This document shows, piece by piece, positions 11,086 through 22,626 of a DNA stretch of 64,000 bases. Position numbers and translations under genes: made by a program. The stretch is from contig NC_066552.1 in the NCBI RefSeq assembly GCF_024679095.1, positions 14,705,323-14,769,322 of the forward strand, written 5' to 3'. Source of the DNA: Eriocheir sinensis (taxonomy: Eukaryota > Arthropoda > Malacostraca > Decapoda > Varunidae). The notes under the pieces are model-generated. The model made no database searches, had not been told where the DNA came from, and saw only the letters and a list, made by a program, of their open reading frames with translations. Numbering within the stretch: position 1 is the first letter of the stretch; every line of letters begins with the position of its first letter.

Positions 11086-11533
11086 GATTGTTCTTGTTGC
11101 CTCGTGTGTTTGTGCTGCATCGATCAAGAGAAGCGGGTTACTACTACTGCCCCAGACTTATTATTAAACCCTCAGGTGTTGCTAACGTAGAGAAAGATCT
11201 GATACCTGATAATTACCTCGTTTCTTAACTAAGCTGCATTTCCTAGTGACTGTTCCTCTTCTGCGTCCTTATTCTGTTTTTCTTTTCCTCGTTCCTTTTT
11301 AATCTGAGTGTGTGTGTTCCTGGCGTAGAGGAAGACCTGATTCTTGATAATAACCACGTTCCTACACTATTAGCTACATTTCCTTGCCTGTGTTCCTCTT
11401 CTGCGTCCTTGATCTGTAGTCCTTCTTTGCTGCTTCTAATGATCTGATACTTGTCTGTGTTCCGTTCTTGCTTAGTGCTCTCTCGTCCTCTTCCTCGTCC
11501 CTTCTTAATCTGCTATCATGGCGATGTTTGTAC

Positions 11534-11535
<2 letters not shown>
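11086..11535. other. No gene seen
   Basis: Two related stretches, around 11190-11290 and 11320-11410, share 'GATAAT-ACC-CGTT' and 'CTCTTCTGCGTCCTT' blocks, which suggests an old tandem duplication of about 130 bp. No open frame with protein-like composition. Confidence 0.5.

Positions 11536-11584
<49 letters not shown>
11536..11584. repeat. (GT)n microsatellite
   Basis: About 24 GT dinucleotides, followed by a GC-rich stretch (11585-11820) in which I see no gene. Confidence 0.95.
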
Positions 11585-11585
<1 letters not shown>

Positions 11586-11878
11586 GGGGCAGCTGACAGC
11601 CAACGCGATTTCCTGCTGATGTTATAACAGCAACCAGTCGGCGTCGGTGGCAGGTGGCGGCGGCGGTGACACGTTGCAGTGACAGCCGCGGCGGGTTATG
11701 CAAGGGCTAATGGCGCGGCGGGAGCGTGGCGGCGTGTTGGCTGCCGGCGGGGGTTGTGGACATTGCAGGTGATGCTGATTGGCCGTGTAGGGCAGGCGGC
11801 AGGGGGGCAGGAAGGTGTGGTGTTAGAGTATTAGTTTATTTACAACTCAACTGGTACATTACATTGGTACATTATATT

Positions 11879-12250
11879 GGGTATGCGGTGGCTGAGCAGA
11901 TAGCAAGACGGCCCCGCGTTCCGGAGGACGCGAGTTCAATCCCCGCCCGGTGCCACCAAACTGGGATTTTTCAGCCTCCGCCGAGTGGCTTAAAACTACC
12001 CACATGCTGTCCAGAAGACCACCTATCAACCCGGACTTTAGATTCTAGGATTAAAGATGAGCTCCGGGAGGGCAGCATGAGCCAATGCAAGATGGCGCCA
12101 CTATAAACACTCGCCTGCGCCAGAACGGGCTGGGCCGACCATCAGGACCCACCGGGAAGAAGCCTTGGACCGACCATCAGGATCCACCGGAAAGAAGCCT
12201 ACCGGCGCAATAGGCCAAGACGTAACCCCACCCCAAAAAAAAAAAAAAAA
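11879..12250 (+). mobile_element. tRNA-derived SINE, full length, poly(A) tail
   Basis: The first 80 bases have a tRNA-like layout: a Box A-like GTGGCTGAGCAG, a Box B-like GAGTTCAATCC, and an end in GGTGCCACCA. The body contains GTGGCTTAAAACTACCCACA and 'ACATGCTGTCC', then two copies of a 35-bp unit around GACCGACCATCAGGA, and it ends in an A-run (12233-12250). Copies in the opposite orientation occur at 14018, 19124, 22330 and 44641. Transcription would be by RNA polymerase III, and mobility would depend on a LINE. Confidence 0.85.
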
Positions 12251-12434
12251 CATTACACAAGTCAAATTAGAAGAAAAAAAATAGTTATTGTAATTCAGGA
12301 ATATATTTGTCTTACCCCGAAATAAACGCAAACATCACATCCAAAACTAATCGTACAGTCGCAATGCATCATAAAGAACCTTACACACAAGCTCGCCATT
12401 AAGAGTACTGAACGGATCACCGACGTGCTGAAGG

Positions 12435-12795
12435 AATAACTATTAAATGCATGTCTGTGTACTACGCGCGGCCCGGCTGTACACGACTTGCTACTTTTGC
12501 TCATCCCTATTCTATCCACATCCCTTCTGCAAGAGTTAACCAGCATCTTCATTATTTTATCCCTTCCGCTGGTAAACTCTAGAACAGCCTTCCTTGGCTA
12601 CGACTTGAACTCTTTCATGAGGAGAGTATCAAGACACCTTTCCACTCGATCTTGACCACTCTTCTGGCCTTTCGTTCTTTTTTCTTTTGTCGGAGCAGCG
12701 TCTAGCGGGCTTATTTTGTTGCTGTTTCTATTTTTTTCCTGTTTTCTGTCCTTGAGCTGCCTCCTGTGCTGTAAAAAAAAAAAAAAAAAAAGTGG
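12435..12795 (+). mobile_element. 5'-truncated Jockey-like LINE 3' end
   Basis: The sequence encodes, with breaks, the C-terminal end of the Jockey-like ORF2 seen at 15042-15200 in the minus copy (counterparts of 'CTCATCCCTAT', 'GAGTTAACCAGCATCTTC' and 'GACTTGAACTCTTTCA'). It runs into the family's 3' tail 'CTTGAGCTGCCTCC' and an A-run at 12773-12792. Confidence 0.8.
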
Positions 12796-13140
12796 CGGCG
12801 CCGGCTGTGTGGAGGGGTACTCACTGTTGTGCTACGCCGCCTAGTCGTCCAGTACCGCGTCTCCCAGCATGATGCATCCTCGGGTGTCCCAAGCCCAAGG
12901 TCACCGAGGCCTGCCGCGGTGCATGACCACACGCCATCCACCAGGCGAGACGGATGGTGTCGTGCGAATAAGTTCAAGTCTCATTACCCAGACGAGGCTC
13001 AGCTATACGTGCGCTCCCTCAGCGGCTCGGCGTGGCGGCCAGGCGTGGGTAACGTTGGGTGTCGGGGTGTGATGCATGATAGACTCGGCTGACGGTTCAA
13101 TCCCGCCTCGACGAACCTTCCCTCAGGCGCGTTGCAACAG
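12796..13140. other. GC-rich stretch without a supported gene
   Basis: Composition is GC-rich and short overlapping frames are open on both strands, but none shows a motif or protein-like pattern that I recognise. Confidence 0.4.
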
Positions 13141-13790
13141 GTAGGATGGAAATGTGAAGTGGGAGTCTCAGTCATTTTGCAAGAGGCCGGGTCGTGGTGG
13201 GATGATTCAGTGTGAAGGAAGTCTCGCAAAAAACAACGTCAACAACAACAACAACAAAAAAAACGATTTCACGTTGACAGTCTCCACTTCCTGCTCGCCC
13301 GCCATCACCAGATTTTGTGTCGTTGTTTTCCTGCGCGGTGTTAGTGATAGAGTGACAATCTCAGTCATTCTTCGGGGGGGCGGTTCGTGGGAGGATGATT
13401 CAGCGTGAAGGAATCGCAGAAAAAAAAAAAATGATCTCACGGTGACATTCTCCACTTCCCTGCTCGCCCGCCGCCCCGAGGACTCGCCTCGTTGTTGTCT
13501 TGCTGCGCGGCCCCGGATTGCACAAACAGTGACGCTAGTACACACTGCACCCATGACATCAGCAGCTTATCCTCGCCACCCCCATTAAACGTTTCAGTGG
13601 TCTAGGAGTTGCCCGGGTTTGGGGTTCGAAGATGATAGGAAGAAAAACGCTGCCCATCGCACAGCCTAACCTTATCTAGAGTCTAGAAACACACTGCAAC
13701 CATGCCATCAGCAGCTTATGTCATCTCTGCCACTCCCATAAAATCATTTCACTGGTGGTTGCTGTGGTTCGGTGTTTTAAGATAGGTTGT
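13141..13790. repeat. Two local tandem duplications
   Basis: First pair: 13141-13310 and 13335-13490 share 'TCTCAGTCATT', 'GATGATTCAG-GTGAAGGAA', an A-rich spacer and 'TCTCCACTTCC-TGCTCGCC'. Second pair: 13535-13665 and 13690-13785 share 'ACACACTGCA-CCATG', 'CATCAGCAGCTTAT' and 'CACTCCCAT-AAA'. Units are about 170-190 bp and 145 bp, moderately diverged. The stretch from 13791 to 14017 holds nothing I recognise. Confidence 0.7.
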
Positions 13791-14017
13791 GTAGGGGAGG
13801 GGACAATAGATAGACGCTGAGACATAGACTGGGAGACAATTGATGTCAAAACACGCAAGGGAAGGCCGTTGAGCAGACGGTGTGATGACAGGAAGATGTT
13901 TACGGAAGCTTTGCATTGAAACTAAACTAGAGACAAAAGACAAAAAATTGGGAATATTTGAGTCTCTATTTATTTATCTATTTATTACTATGATTATTAT
14001 TTTATTTACATTCGGCC

Positions 14018-14312
14018 TATTACACCGGTAGGTTATCTTGATGGGGCCTGGTGGTCGGCCCCAGCCCGTTCGTGGTGCAGGCAATTGTTTATAGTGGCAC
14101 CATCTTGTTTATCTTATTCTTCCCCCGGGAACTTATCTTTGCTCCACTGTAGGCAGTTCCCCTAGAGTCCGGGTTGATAGGTGGTTTTCAGGACAGCATG
14201 TGGGTAGTTTTAAGCCACTCGGCGCTGATTGAAAAATGTCAGCTTGTAGCTGCGGGCGGGACTTGAACCCGGGTCATCCAGGACACCACGCCCGCAAGCT
14301 GACCACTCAGTC
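14018..14312 (-). mobile_element. tRNA-derived SINE, minus strand
   Basis: The reverse complement starts with a tRNA-like head (TGAGTGGTCAGCTTGCGGGC ... GGGTTCAAGTCCCGCCC). It continues with the shared body 'GAGTGGCTTAAAACTACCCA' and 'CATGCTGTCC' and ends with a single copy of the 35-bp tail unit. The head differs noticeably from the copy at 11879, so two SINE subfamilies share one body. Confidence 0.8.
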
Positions 14313-14865
14313 TTGCAAAATGAAAGATACCAGCTGATGATGATGATGGTGATTGAGAGGGGAAACGTTTTAAGTGAAGAGAAAACGTATGCTAGTGTAA
14401 ACAAATGAAGAATAAACTCCTGGTACTGTGAATAAAAACAATCTCATCAACATTCACAAAGGAAAACAAATTACAAGGAAAAAAAACTGCCAGTAATTGC
14501 CTGCTGCCGAGCCTTCATGTTCGTTCAGTAACTAATTTGTGGAATTCCCTTTGCCGAGGTTATGTATTTTTCAGCGTGCAGAGTTCATGCGTGTTTTCTG
14601 TTTTTTTTTTTTTTTTTAAAGTACCGGCGGATGTTTTTTGCTTTTTTTCACCAAACTTTGATCATAAACTGTTTTCGTGCTGCCGCTTCCCCAAACTCTT
14701 TCCATTACTTTTCCGCAAAACTCACCATTTCTGTAATTTAATTCTTCTGTGCTGTATATTTTCATTTGCAGAAACGCGTGCCAAAGTTAATCTACGGAGA
14801 GGCAGTGAGTGGCCGGGTGCCGACGACTTAAAACCATATTCTTAAGCATTTCGGCGTCCAAGTAG
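14313..14865. other. No gene seen; MITE tip at the right end
   Basis: AT-rich intergenic sequence with short T-runs. At 14838-14862 the block 'ATTCTTAAGCATTTCGGCGT' matches the terminal repeat of the MITE-like family at 44975, and directly after it the T-run of the LINE begins. The LINE may therefore have inserted at the edge of a MITE. Confidence 0.5.
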
Positions 14866-14994
14866 TCTTTTTTTTTTTTTTTTACAACAAAGGAGGCAGC
14901 TCAAGGGCACACACAAAAAAGAAAACAATAATAAAAAAAAGCCCGCTACTCGCTGCTCCTAAAAAAGAAACAAAAGAGGTGGCCGAAAGCAAGG

Positions 14995-16548
14995 TCAAAT
15001 ACGAAAGGAGAGATGTCCTGATACCCTCCTCATGAAAGAGTTCAAGTCGTAGGCAGGAGGAAATACAGATGAAGGAAGATTGTTCCAGAGTTTACCAGCG
15101 TGAGGGATGAAAGAGTGAAGATGCTGGTTAACTCTTGCATAAGGGGTTTGAGCAGCATAGGGATGAGCATGAGTAGAAAGTCGGGTGCAGCGGGGACGCG
15201 GGAGGGGGGGAGGCATGCAGTTAGCAAGTTCAGAAGAGCAGTCAGCGTGGAAATATCGATAGAAGATAGAGAGAGAGGCAACATTGCGGCGGAATTTAAG
15301 AGGTAGAAGACTACCAGTATGAGGAGGAGAGCTGATGAGACGAAGAGCCTTAGCCTCCACTCTGTCCAGAAGAGCTGTGTGAGTGGAGCCCCCCCACACA
15401 TGAGATGCATACTCCATACGAGGGCGGACAAGGCCCCTGTATATGGACAGCAACTGTGCAGGGGAGAAGAACTGGCGGAGACGGCACAGAACGCCCAGCC
15501 TCGAGGAAGCTGATTTAGTAAGAGATGAGATATGAAGTTTCCAGTTGAGATTTTGAGTTAAGGATAGACCGAGGATGTTTAGTGTTGAGGAAGGTGATAG
15601 CTGGGTGTTGTCAAAGAATAGGGGATAGTTGTTTGGAAGATTGTGTCGAGTGAATAGGTGGAGAAACTGTGTTTTTGAGGCATTGAAGGACACCAGGTTC
15701 CTCTTGCCCCAATCGGAAATAATAGTAAGGTCTGAGGGTAAGCGTTCTGCAGCCTCCAGCCTTGAGTCGTTAAGTTCCTGAAGGGTGGGTCTTCTATTAA
15801 AAGAAGTTGAGTAATGCAGAGTGGAATCATCGGCGTAGGAATGGATAGGACAGTTCGTTTTGGAAAGATCATCAATGAACAACAGAAAAAGAGTAAGAGA
15901 TAGAACAGAACACTGTGGGACACCACTGTTAATAGATTTAGGGGAAGAACAGTGACCGTCCACCACAACAGAAATAGAACGGTCAGAAAGGAAACTGGAG
16001 ATAAAGGTACAAAGAGAAGGATAGAAACCGTAAGAGGATAGTTTGGAAAGCAAAGAGTTGTGCCAGACACTATCAAAAGCTTTTGATATGTCTAGTGCAA
16101 TAGCAAAGGTTTCATCGAAACGGCTAAGAGAGGATGACCAAGAGTCAGCTAAGAAGGCTAGGAGATCACCAGTAGAACGCCCCTTGCGGAACCCATACTG
16201 GCGATCAGATAGAAGGTCAGAAGTGGAAAGGTGTTTTTGAATCTTCTGATTAAGGATTGATTCAAAAGCTTTGGATAGACAAGAAAGTAAAGCTATAGGA
16301 CGGTAGTTTGAGGGATTGGAGCGGTCACCCTTCTTAAGCACAGGCTGTATGAAGGCATACTTCCAGCAAGAAGGAAAGGTAGATGTTGACTGGCAGAGGC
16401 GAAAGAGTTTGACCAGGCAGGGTGACAGCACGGAGGCACAGTTTTTAAGGACAATAGGAGGCACTCCATCAGGTCCATAAGCCTTCTGAGGATTGGGGCC
16501 AGAGAGGGCATAGAAAACATCATTTTGAAGGATCTTTATAACTGGCAT
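14995..16548 (-). pseudogene. Jockey-like reverse transcriptase domain
   Basis: 517 codons with the ordered motifs of a non-LTR reverse transcriptase: NYRPIALLS (81-89), YGFRKGRSTGDLL (118-130), ALDISKAFDSVW (151-162, first catalytic Asp), SGVPQCSVLS (208-217) and HSYADDSTLHYS (236-247, catalytic Asp pair). The usual PQGS is PQCS here. The C-terminal 250 residues are the Leu/Arg-rich thumb and tail, including PRMEYASHVWGG near 360-375. The enzyme would copy the element's RNA at a nicked target site. Its N-terminus is cut off from the endonuclease frame by a shift near 16550-16600. Confidence 0.85.
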
Positions 16549-16555
16549 AAAGGAG

Positions 16556-17638
16556 TCAGAGGGGGATGAGTAGGAGGAATATGCCCAGAATCGTCCAGAG
16601 TGGAGTTTTTAGAAAAAAAGTTTGAGAGAAGAGTTCAGCCTTAGAGATAGATGAGACGGCAGTGTTGCCGTCAGGACTGAGGAGTGGAGGGAAAGATGAA
16701 GAAGTGAAGTTGGAGGAGATGTATTTGGCTAGATGCCAGAAGTCACGGGAAGAGTTAGAAAAAGCAAGGTTTTGGCATTTTCTATTAATGAAAGAATTTT
16801 TGGTTAGTCGGAGAATAGATTTGGCACGATTTCGGGCAGAAATGTAAAGTTCATAACTAGGATTAGTTTGAAGGCTCTGGTACCTTTTGTGAGCTGCCTC
16901 TCTATCACTGACAGCACGTGAACAAGCATGATTAAACCAGGGTTTTTTAGCATGAGGAGTAGAGAAAGAACGAGGAATGTATGCCTCCATTCCAGAGACA
17001 ATCACCTCTGTGATGCGCTGAGCACACACAGAGGGGTCTCTATCCTGGAAGCAATAATCATTCCACGAGAAATCGGAAAAGTACATCCTCAGGTCGTCCC
17101 ACCGAGCTGAAGCAAAATGCCAGAAGCATCGCCTCTTCGGTGGGTCCAGAGGGTGTACAGGAGCGATAGGACAGGATGCAGAAATAAGATTGTGATCGGA
17201 GGAGCCCAACGGAGAGAACAGTTTGACAGAATAAGCAGAAGAGTTTGAGGTAAGGAAGAGGTCTAGAATGTTGGGCCGGTCTCGAAGACGGTCGGGAATA
17301 CGTGTAGGGTGCTGGACCAACTGCTCTAGGTCGTTGAGGATAGCAAAGTTGTAGGCTTGTTCACCAGGATGGTCAGTGAAAGAGGATGAAAGCCAAAGCT
17401 GGTGGTGAACATTGAAATCTCCTAGGATGGAGATTTCAGCGAAGGGAGAGTGGGTCAAGATGTGCTCCACTTTAGATTTCAAATAGTCAAAGAATTTTAC
17501 ATAGTTGGTAGAGTTAGGTGAGAGATAAACAGCACAGATGTATTTAGTAATAGAATGACAATGAAGTCTTAGCCAGATGGTAGAAAATTCAGAAGAGTCA
17601 AGGTTGTGGGCACGAGAGCAAGTGATGTCGTTGCGCAC
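16556..17638 (-). pseudogene. LINE endonuclease C-terminal half and linker
   Basis: 360 codons. [11 protein letters not shown] (69-79) and [10 protein letters not shown] (143-152) are the catalytic GDFN and SDH signatures of AP-type LINE endonucleases. [13 protein letters not shown] near 230-243 is the typical linker motif ahead of the reverse transcriptase. The frame overlaps the N-terminal fragment at 17569-17964 and ends 8 bp before the start of the reverse transcriptase frame, so single-base shifts separate the three parts. The domain would nick target DNA to prime reverse transcription. Confidence 0.8.
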
Positions 17639-17964
17639 GTAGGCGCAACATCCAGCTTTGGATTGAAATTTAGGATAGAGATAGTAGGAGGGAACAGAGT
17701 AGAGATTGATGTCAGTAGCCTCAGAACCTGTGTTTCGGTAAGGAAGAGAAGGTGAGGTTTAGAGGAGGAGAGATGATGTTCCACAGAATGAAAATTAGAG
17801 CGAAGACCGCGAATGTTGCAGAAATTGAGAAGAAAGAGGTTCGAGGAGTTATAAAGACACCTCTCGGGTCGGCAGCCAGAATGGGAGTCCATGCATTTGA
17901 TTAGACCTTCGTAGTTCTGGGCCTTTCCATGCTTAGTTCTATGATCCTGGTGGTAGTCTGACAA
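17569..17964 (-). pseudogene. LINE endonuclease N-terminal fragment
   Basis: 131 codons. LLNFCNIRGLRSNFHSVEHH (45-64) and LLFLTETQ (73-80) correspond to the first two metal-binding motifs (Asn and Glu) of AP-type endonucleases. Homology leaves this frame near residue 90, with the remainder at 16556-17638. The 40 residues before the endonuclease are unassigned and could be 5' UTR or the end of ORF1. Confidence 0.7.
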
Positions 17965-17999
17965 GGCGTGTGGCTACGGGATCCCTTAAACACCAGAAC

Positions 18000-18655
18000 T
18001 CGCGTCTCCCAACGTTAGTTAGTTATGATGTAACTGATGTTGTGTTGCTTTCTCGTACGTGTCTGGATATGAAGTCTGGGGGTGACAGTCCATCTATCTA
18101 TCTTGTTAAAAGGGCTTCGTGCAGTTAATATCTTGGTTCATAAAGAAAAATTCGCATCTTAAACTCATAACGGTGACAATCTATCTCTCTATCTTGTTCA
18201 AGGGTCTTCGTGCAGCTAATACCTCGCTTCACTATGGAACACTCACATCTTGAACTCTTTTGACAAACAGTTCATCACTCTGTCTTATAAATACTTCGCT
18301 TCTTAAGGAAATCTCTCGTATCTTAAACTCTAGCGCCGAACAGTTCATCAGTCCATCTTGATATTATCTTGCATCATTAAAGAAAACTCGTATCCTGACA
18401 CTCTTACGGTGACTTCATCTGTCTTGTTATACTCTAGCTAAGGAAAATTCGCATCTAGAACTCCTTCGGTGACTTCATCTTAGATCTTGACTTCATCTAT
18501 TAATGTTGCTCAAAGGGCTTCAGGGAGTTAATATGTCGATTCACTTAGGAAAATTCGCATCTTTGGCTCTTACGGTGTCAGGCCATCAGTCTATCTTGTT
18601 AATATCTCGCTTCGTTAAAGAAAACTTGCATCTTTATTATGCCGCTGCGGATTGT
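18000..18655. repeat. Degenerate ~105-bp tandem repeat
   Basis: About six copies carry 'CATCT-TCTATCTTGTT', 'GGGCTTCGTGCAGTTAAT', 'CTCGCTTCA-TAAGGAAA' and 'TTCGCATCTTAAACTC'. Later copies are truncated. No protein-coding signal. Confidence 0.75.
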
Positions 18656-18663
18656 GAAGATTT

Positions 18664-18725
18664 CCGCCCAGGGTGGATTGGTTTAAACCAATGGTTTAAA
18701 CCAAGTGGTTTAAACCAGGTTTTTT
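18664..18725 (+). mobile_element. hAT-like terminus with GGTTTAAACC palindromes
   Basis: 'CAGGGTGGATTGGTTTAAAC' is followed by two more TGGTTTAAACCA copies and a T-run. Arthropod hAT-type non-autonomous elements often begin CAGGGTG and carry such subterminal palindromes. No matching opposite end is seen in the following 300 bases before the (TA)n array, so it is a solitary or truncated end. The AT-rich stretch 18726-18995 is otherwise featureless. Confidence 0.4.
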
Positions 18726-18995
18726 TTTGGTATGTTTCCTTAAAATAAACCCAATTTTTTTTTTCAATATCGGTCATTGTATTTTAAACTTTGAATGTGG
18801 TTCATGGAATTTCAGGTATTCAGGGTAGTATATAATTATTTTAGTGTTATATGCTATTTATTTTATAAGACTTCGAACATTGTAATATTCAACATAGGAG
18901 AATTTTCTTAACATTTTTGGCTTTTAGCAATGGGATGACTCGCTGTAAATTAGTCTCCATTGAGAAAATGTTCGATATTTGAAATAAAATATTAC

Positions 18996-19050
<55 letters not shown>

Positions 19051-19065
19051 ATATATATATATTTC

Positions 19066-19117
<52 letters not shown>
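18996..19117. repeat. (TA)n microsatellite
   Basis: Roughly 120 bp of TA with a few interrupting C and T bases. Confidence 0.95.
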
Positions 19118-19120
<3 letters not shown>

Positions 19121-19123
19121 TCA

Positions 19124-19289
19124 TATGGGTCTGATGGTTGGCCCGAGCCCGTCATGGCGCAGGCAATTATTTATAGTGGTGCCATTATTACTGGCTCATG
19201 CAGCCCCCCGGAGCTCATTCTTGAATTCACTTGCGCTGTACAGTTTCTTCTAGAGCCAGGTTTGATGGGTGGTCTTCAGGACAGCATGT
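19124..19289 (-). mobile_element. SINE fragment between two (TA)n arrays
   Basis: Reverse complement of the SINE body and tail (the tail-side 'GGGTCTGATGGTTGGCCC' through 'GTCTTCAGGACAGCATGT'). The tRNA-derived head is missing. (TA)n arrays flank it on both sides, so it likely inserted into or was split off by TA repeats. Confidence 0.75.
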
Positions 19290-19309
19290 AGTAGTCGTAT
19301 ATGTATTAA

Positions 19310-20111
<802 letters not shown>

Positions 20112-20261
20112 AAACATTAAAACAAAAAATAAACATATTTTATAAACATGTTTAGACAGGTCTGCAGTTGACGTTGTCTTAATGATCTCGGCTTGTCTTT
20201 TAATTCCCAGCAATATCCGGTGATGCCCGATGATGGATCCCAGGGCCAGATCTTTGCTTTC

Positions 20262-20398
<137 letters not shown>

Positions 20399-20472
20399 CA
20401 AGCTCACGAAATGCATTAGACACTCGCCCGTAACCTAAGGACTCCTTGTCGAGAGGAGCTCAGTGGTACGAC

Positions 20473-21335
<863 letters not shown>

Positions 21336-21339
21336 GTCT

Positions 21340-21660
21340 TCGTGTAAAACCAGTGACTGCTCCATGGAACTGAATCGAGGCCTGTTACCAGCCTAGTCCG
21401 TGAACGCCTGCTCCGTCTATATGGGCACGTGGCGCGCCTCCCAGACGTCGATCCTGCTCACAGGGTTGTTTTTGTACGCGACAACCCTGAGTAGAGGAGG
21501 CCAAGGGGACGCCCTGCCCGCCGATCCTACCTGGAAGGACTTGCGACGGATAGGGCAGTTGCGTGGGAGCTTGATCGGAAAGACCTCTGGGAGTGGAGGC
21601 GGCGGGTGAGTGAAGCGACGACCCCCGGGAGTATGGTCCCAATTAGTTAGTTAATTTGAT
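21340..21660 (+). mobile_element. 3' fragment of an RTE-like LINE
   Basis: One frame reads ERLLRLYGHVARLPDVDPAH (about 21395-21455), then a stop, then RRPRGRPARRSYL and a Trp-Glu-Leu-Asp stretch. 'RLYGHVARL ... PRGRP ... W' is the conserved C-terminal end of RTE-type and related LINE ORF2 proteins. After the frame ends the sequence shows 'AATTAGTTAGTTAATTTGAT', a short-repeat 3' tail typical of such elements. Only the last ~100 codons survive. Confidence 0.65.
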
Positions 21661-21689
21661 CTCTAGGTTTAGGCAGCTATCAGTGTTTG

Positions 21690-22135
21690 CTACTCCTTAT
21701 TCCTTTTTTGGTAAACAACATAACCCAATTCTTCTTAATGCTTGCTTCCTTCCTTCCTTCCATAACCAAACACATAATAGCCTCAAGACAGTCTGGAACA
21801 CCCAATGGTTCAAACTCATTGCTATTCACGGGCCTCTTCATCCTTAAGTAAGTAAGTAGGAGGCTTAGGCAGCTCTGATCCTTCCTTCTTTCCTTACTTG
21901 CATAACCAGACACGTAACCTAAGACAGCCTCGAATACCCAAATGTTCAGACTCCCATCACGATTCGCGGACCTCTTTATCCTTAAGTAAGAGAGATTTTG
22001 AGGCTCTCCTACTTCTTGAACCGTCTTTTTCCTTCCTCCCATAACCAGGCACGTAACTTCAGACAGCCTCGAATACCCAACGGTCCAAACTCATTACAAT
22101 TCACGCGCCTCTTCATCCTTAAGTAAGTGAGATTT
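21690..22135. repeat. ~140-bp tandem repeat, three copies
   Basis: Copies centred near 21790, 21930 and 22070 share 'CCTTCC-CATAACCA-ACAC', 'GACAGCCTCGAATACCCAA', 'TTCACG-GCCTCTTCATCC' and 'TTAAGTAAGT'. Confidence 0.8.
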
Positions 22136-22329
22136 CCAGGTAAGAATAGCCAAGTTCGCCCTTCCCAATGCGCTACGGGACAGATGGAGCCCTAATGGCT
22201 ACAGGATCACGCAAGCAAAGTTTCAATCGTTACTGCTCGGCTCGCGACCCGACCTTCTGGTATTATTTATTTTAGTGGCCGTCCAAGGTGCCACGAGCAG
22301 GCCTTTTTTTTTTTTTACGTCGTTGCCTG

Positions 22330-22626
22330 CTGCGCCGGTAGGAATCTTCCTGGTGGGGCCTGATGGTCGGCCAAAGGCTTCTTCTAGGTGGGGCCTGATG
22401 GTCGGCCAAAGGCTTCTTCTAGGTGGGGCCTGATGGTCGGCCAAAGGCTTCTTCTAGGTGGGGCCTGATGGTCGGCCCAGCCCGTTCTGGCGCAGGCGAG
22501 TGTTTAGTGGCGCCATCTTGCATTGGCTCATGCTGCCCCCTGGAACTCGTTCTTGATTCGCTTGGACGGCTTTCTCTAGAGTCCGGGTTGATGGGTGGTC
22601 TTCAGGACAGCATGTGGGTAGTTTTA
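22330..22626 (-). mobile_element. SINE with fourfold tail-unit expansion
   Basis: Reverse complement of the SINE body. Its 3' tail unit (minus-strand form 'GGGGCCTGATGGTCGGCC', about 35 bp) is repeated four times at 22350-22480, versus two copies in the plus-strand SINE at 11879. The tRNA head is missing: the element stops in 'GTGGGTAGTTTTAAA' where LINE sequence begins. Confidence 0.85.

Larger units (their letters stand above)
14866..17985 (-). mobile_element. Jockey-like non-LTR retrotransposon, nearly full ORF2
   Basis: A minus-strand LINE of about 3.1 kb. Read 5' to 3' it has an AP-type endonuclease (17964 down to about 16900), a linker, a reverse transcriptase (16548-14995), and a short 3' UTR ending in CTTGAGCTGCCTCC plus a poly(A) that appears as the T-run at 14867-14883. 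Three frames are needed to cover it, so this copy is probably inactive, though some breaks may be sequencing errors. Tails of the same family recur at 12435, 22623, 36270, 40428, 50328 and 60411. No ORF1 was recognised. Confidence 0.85.
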
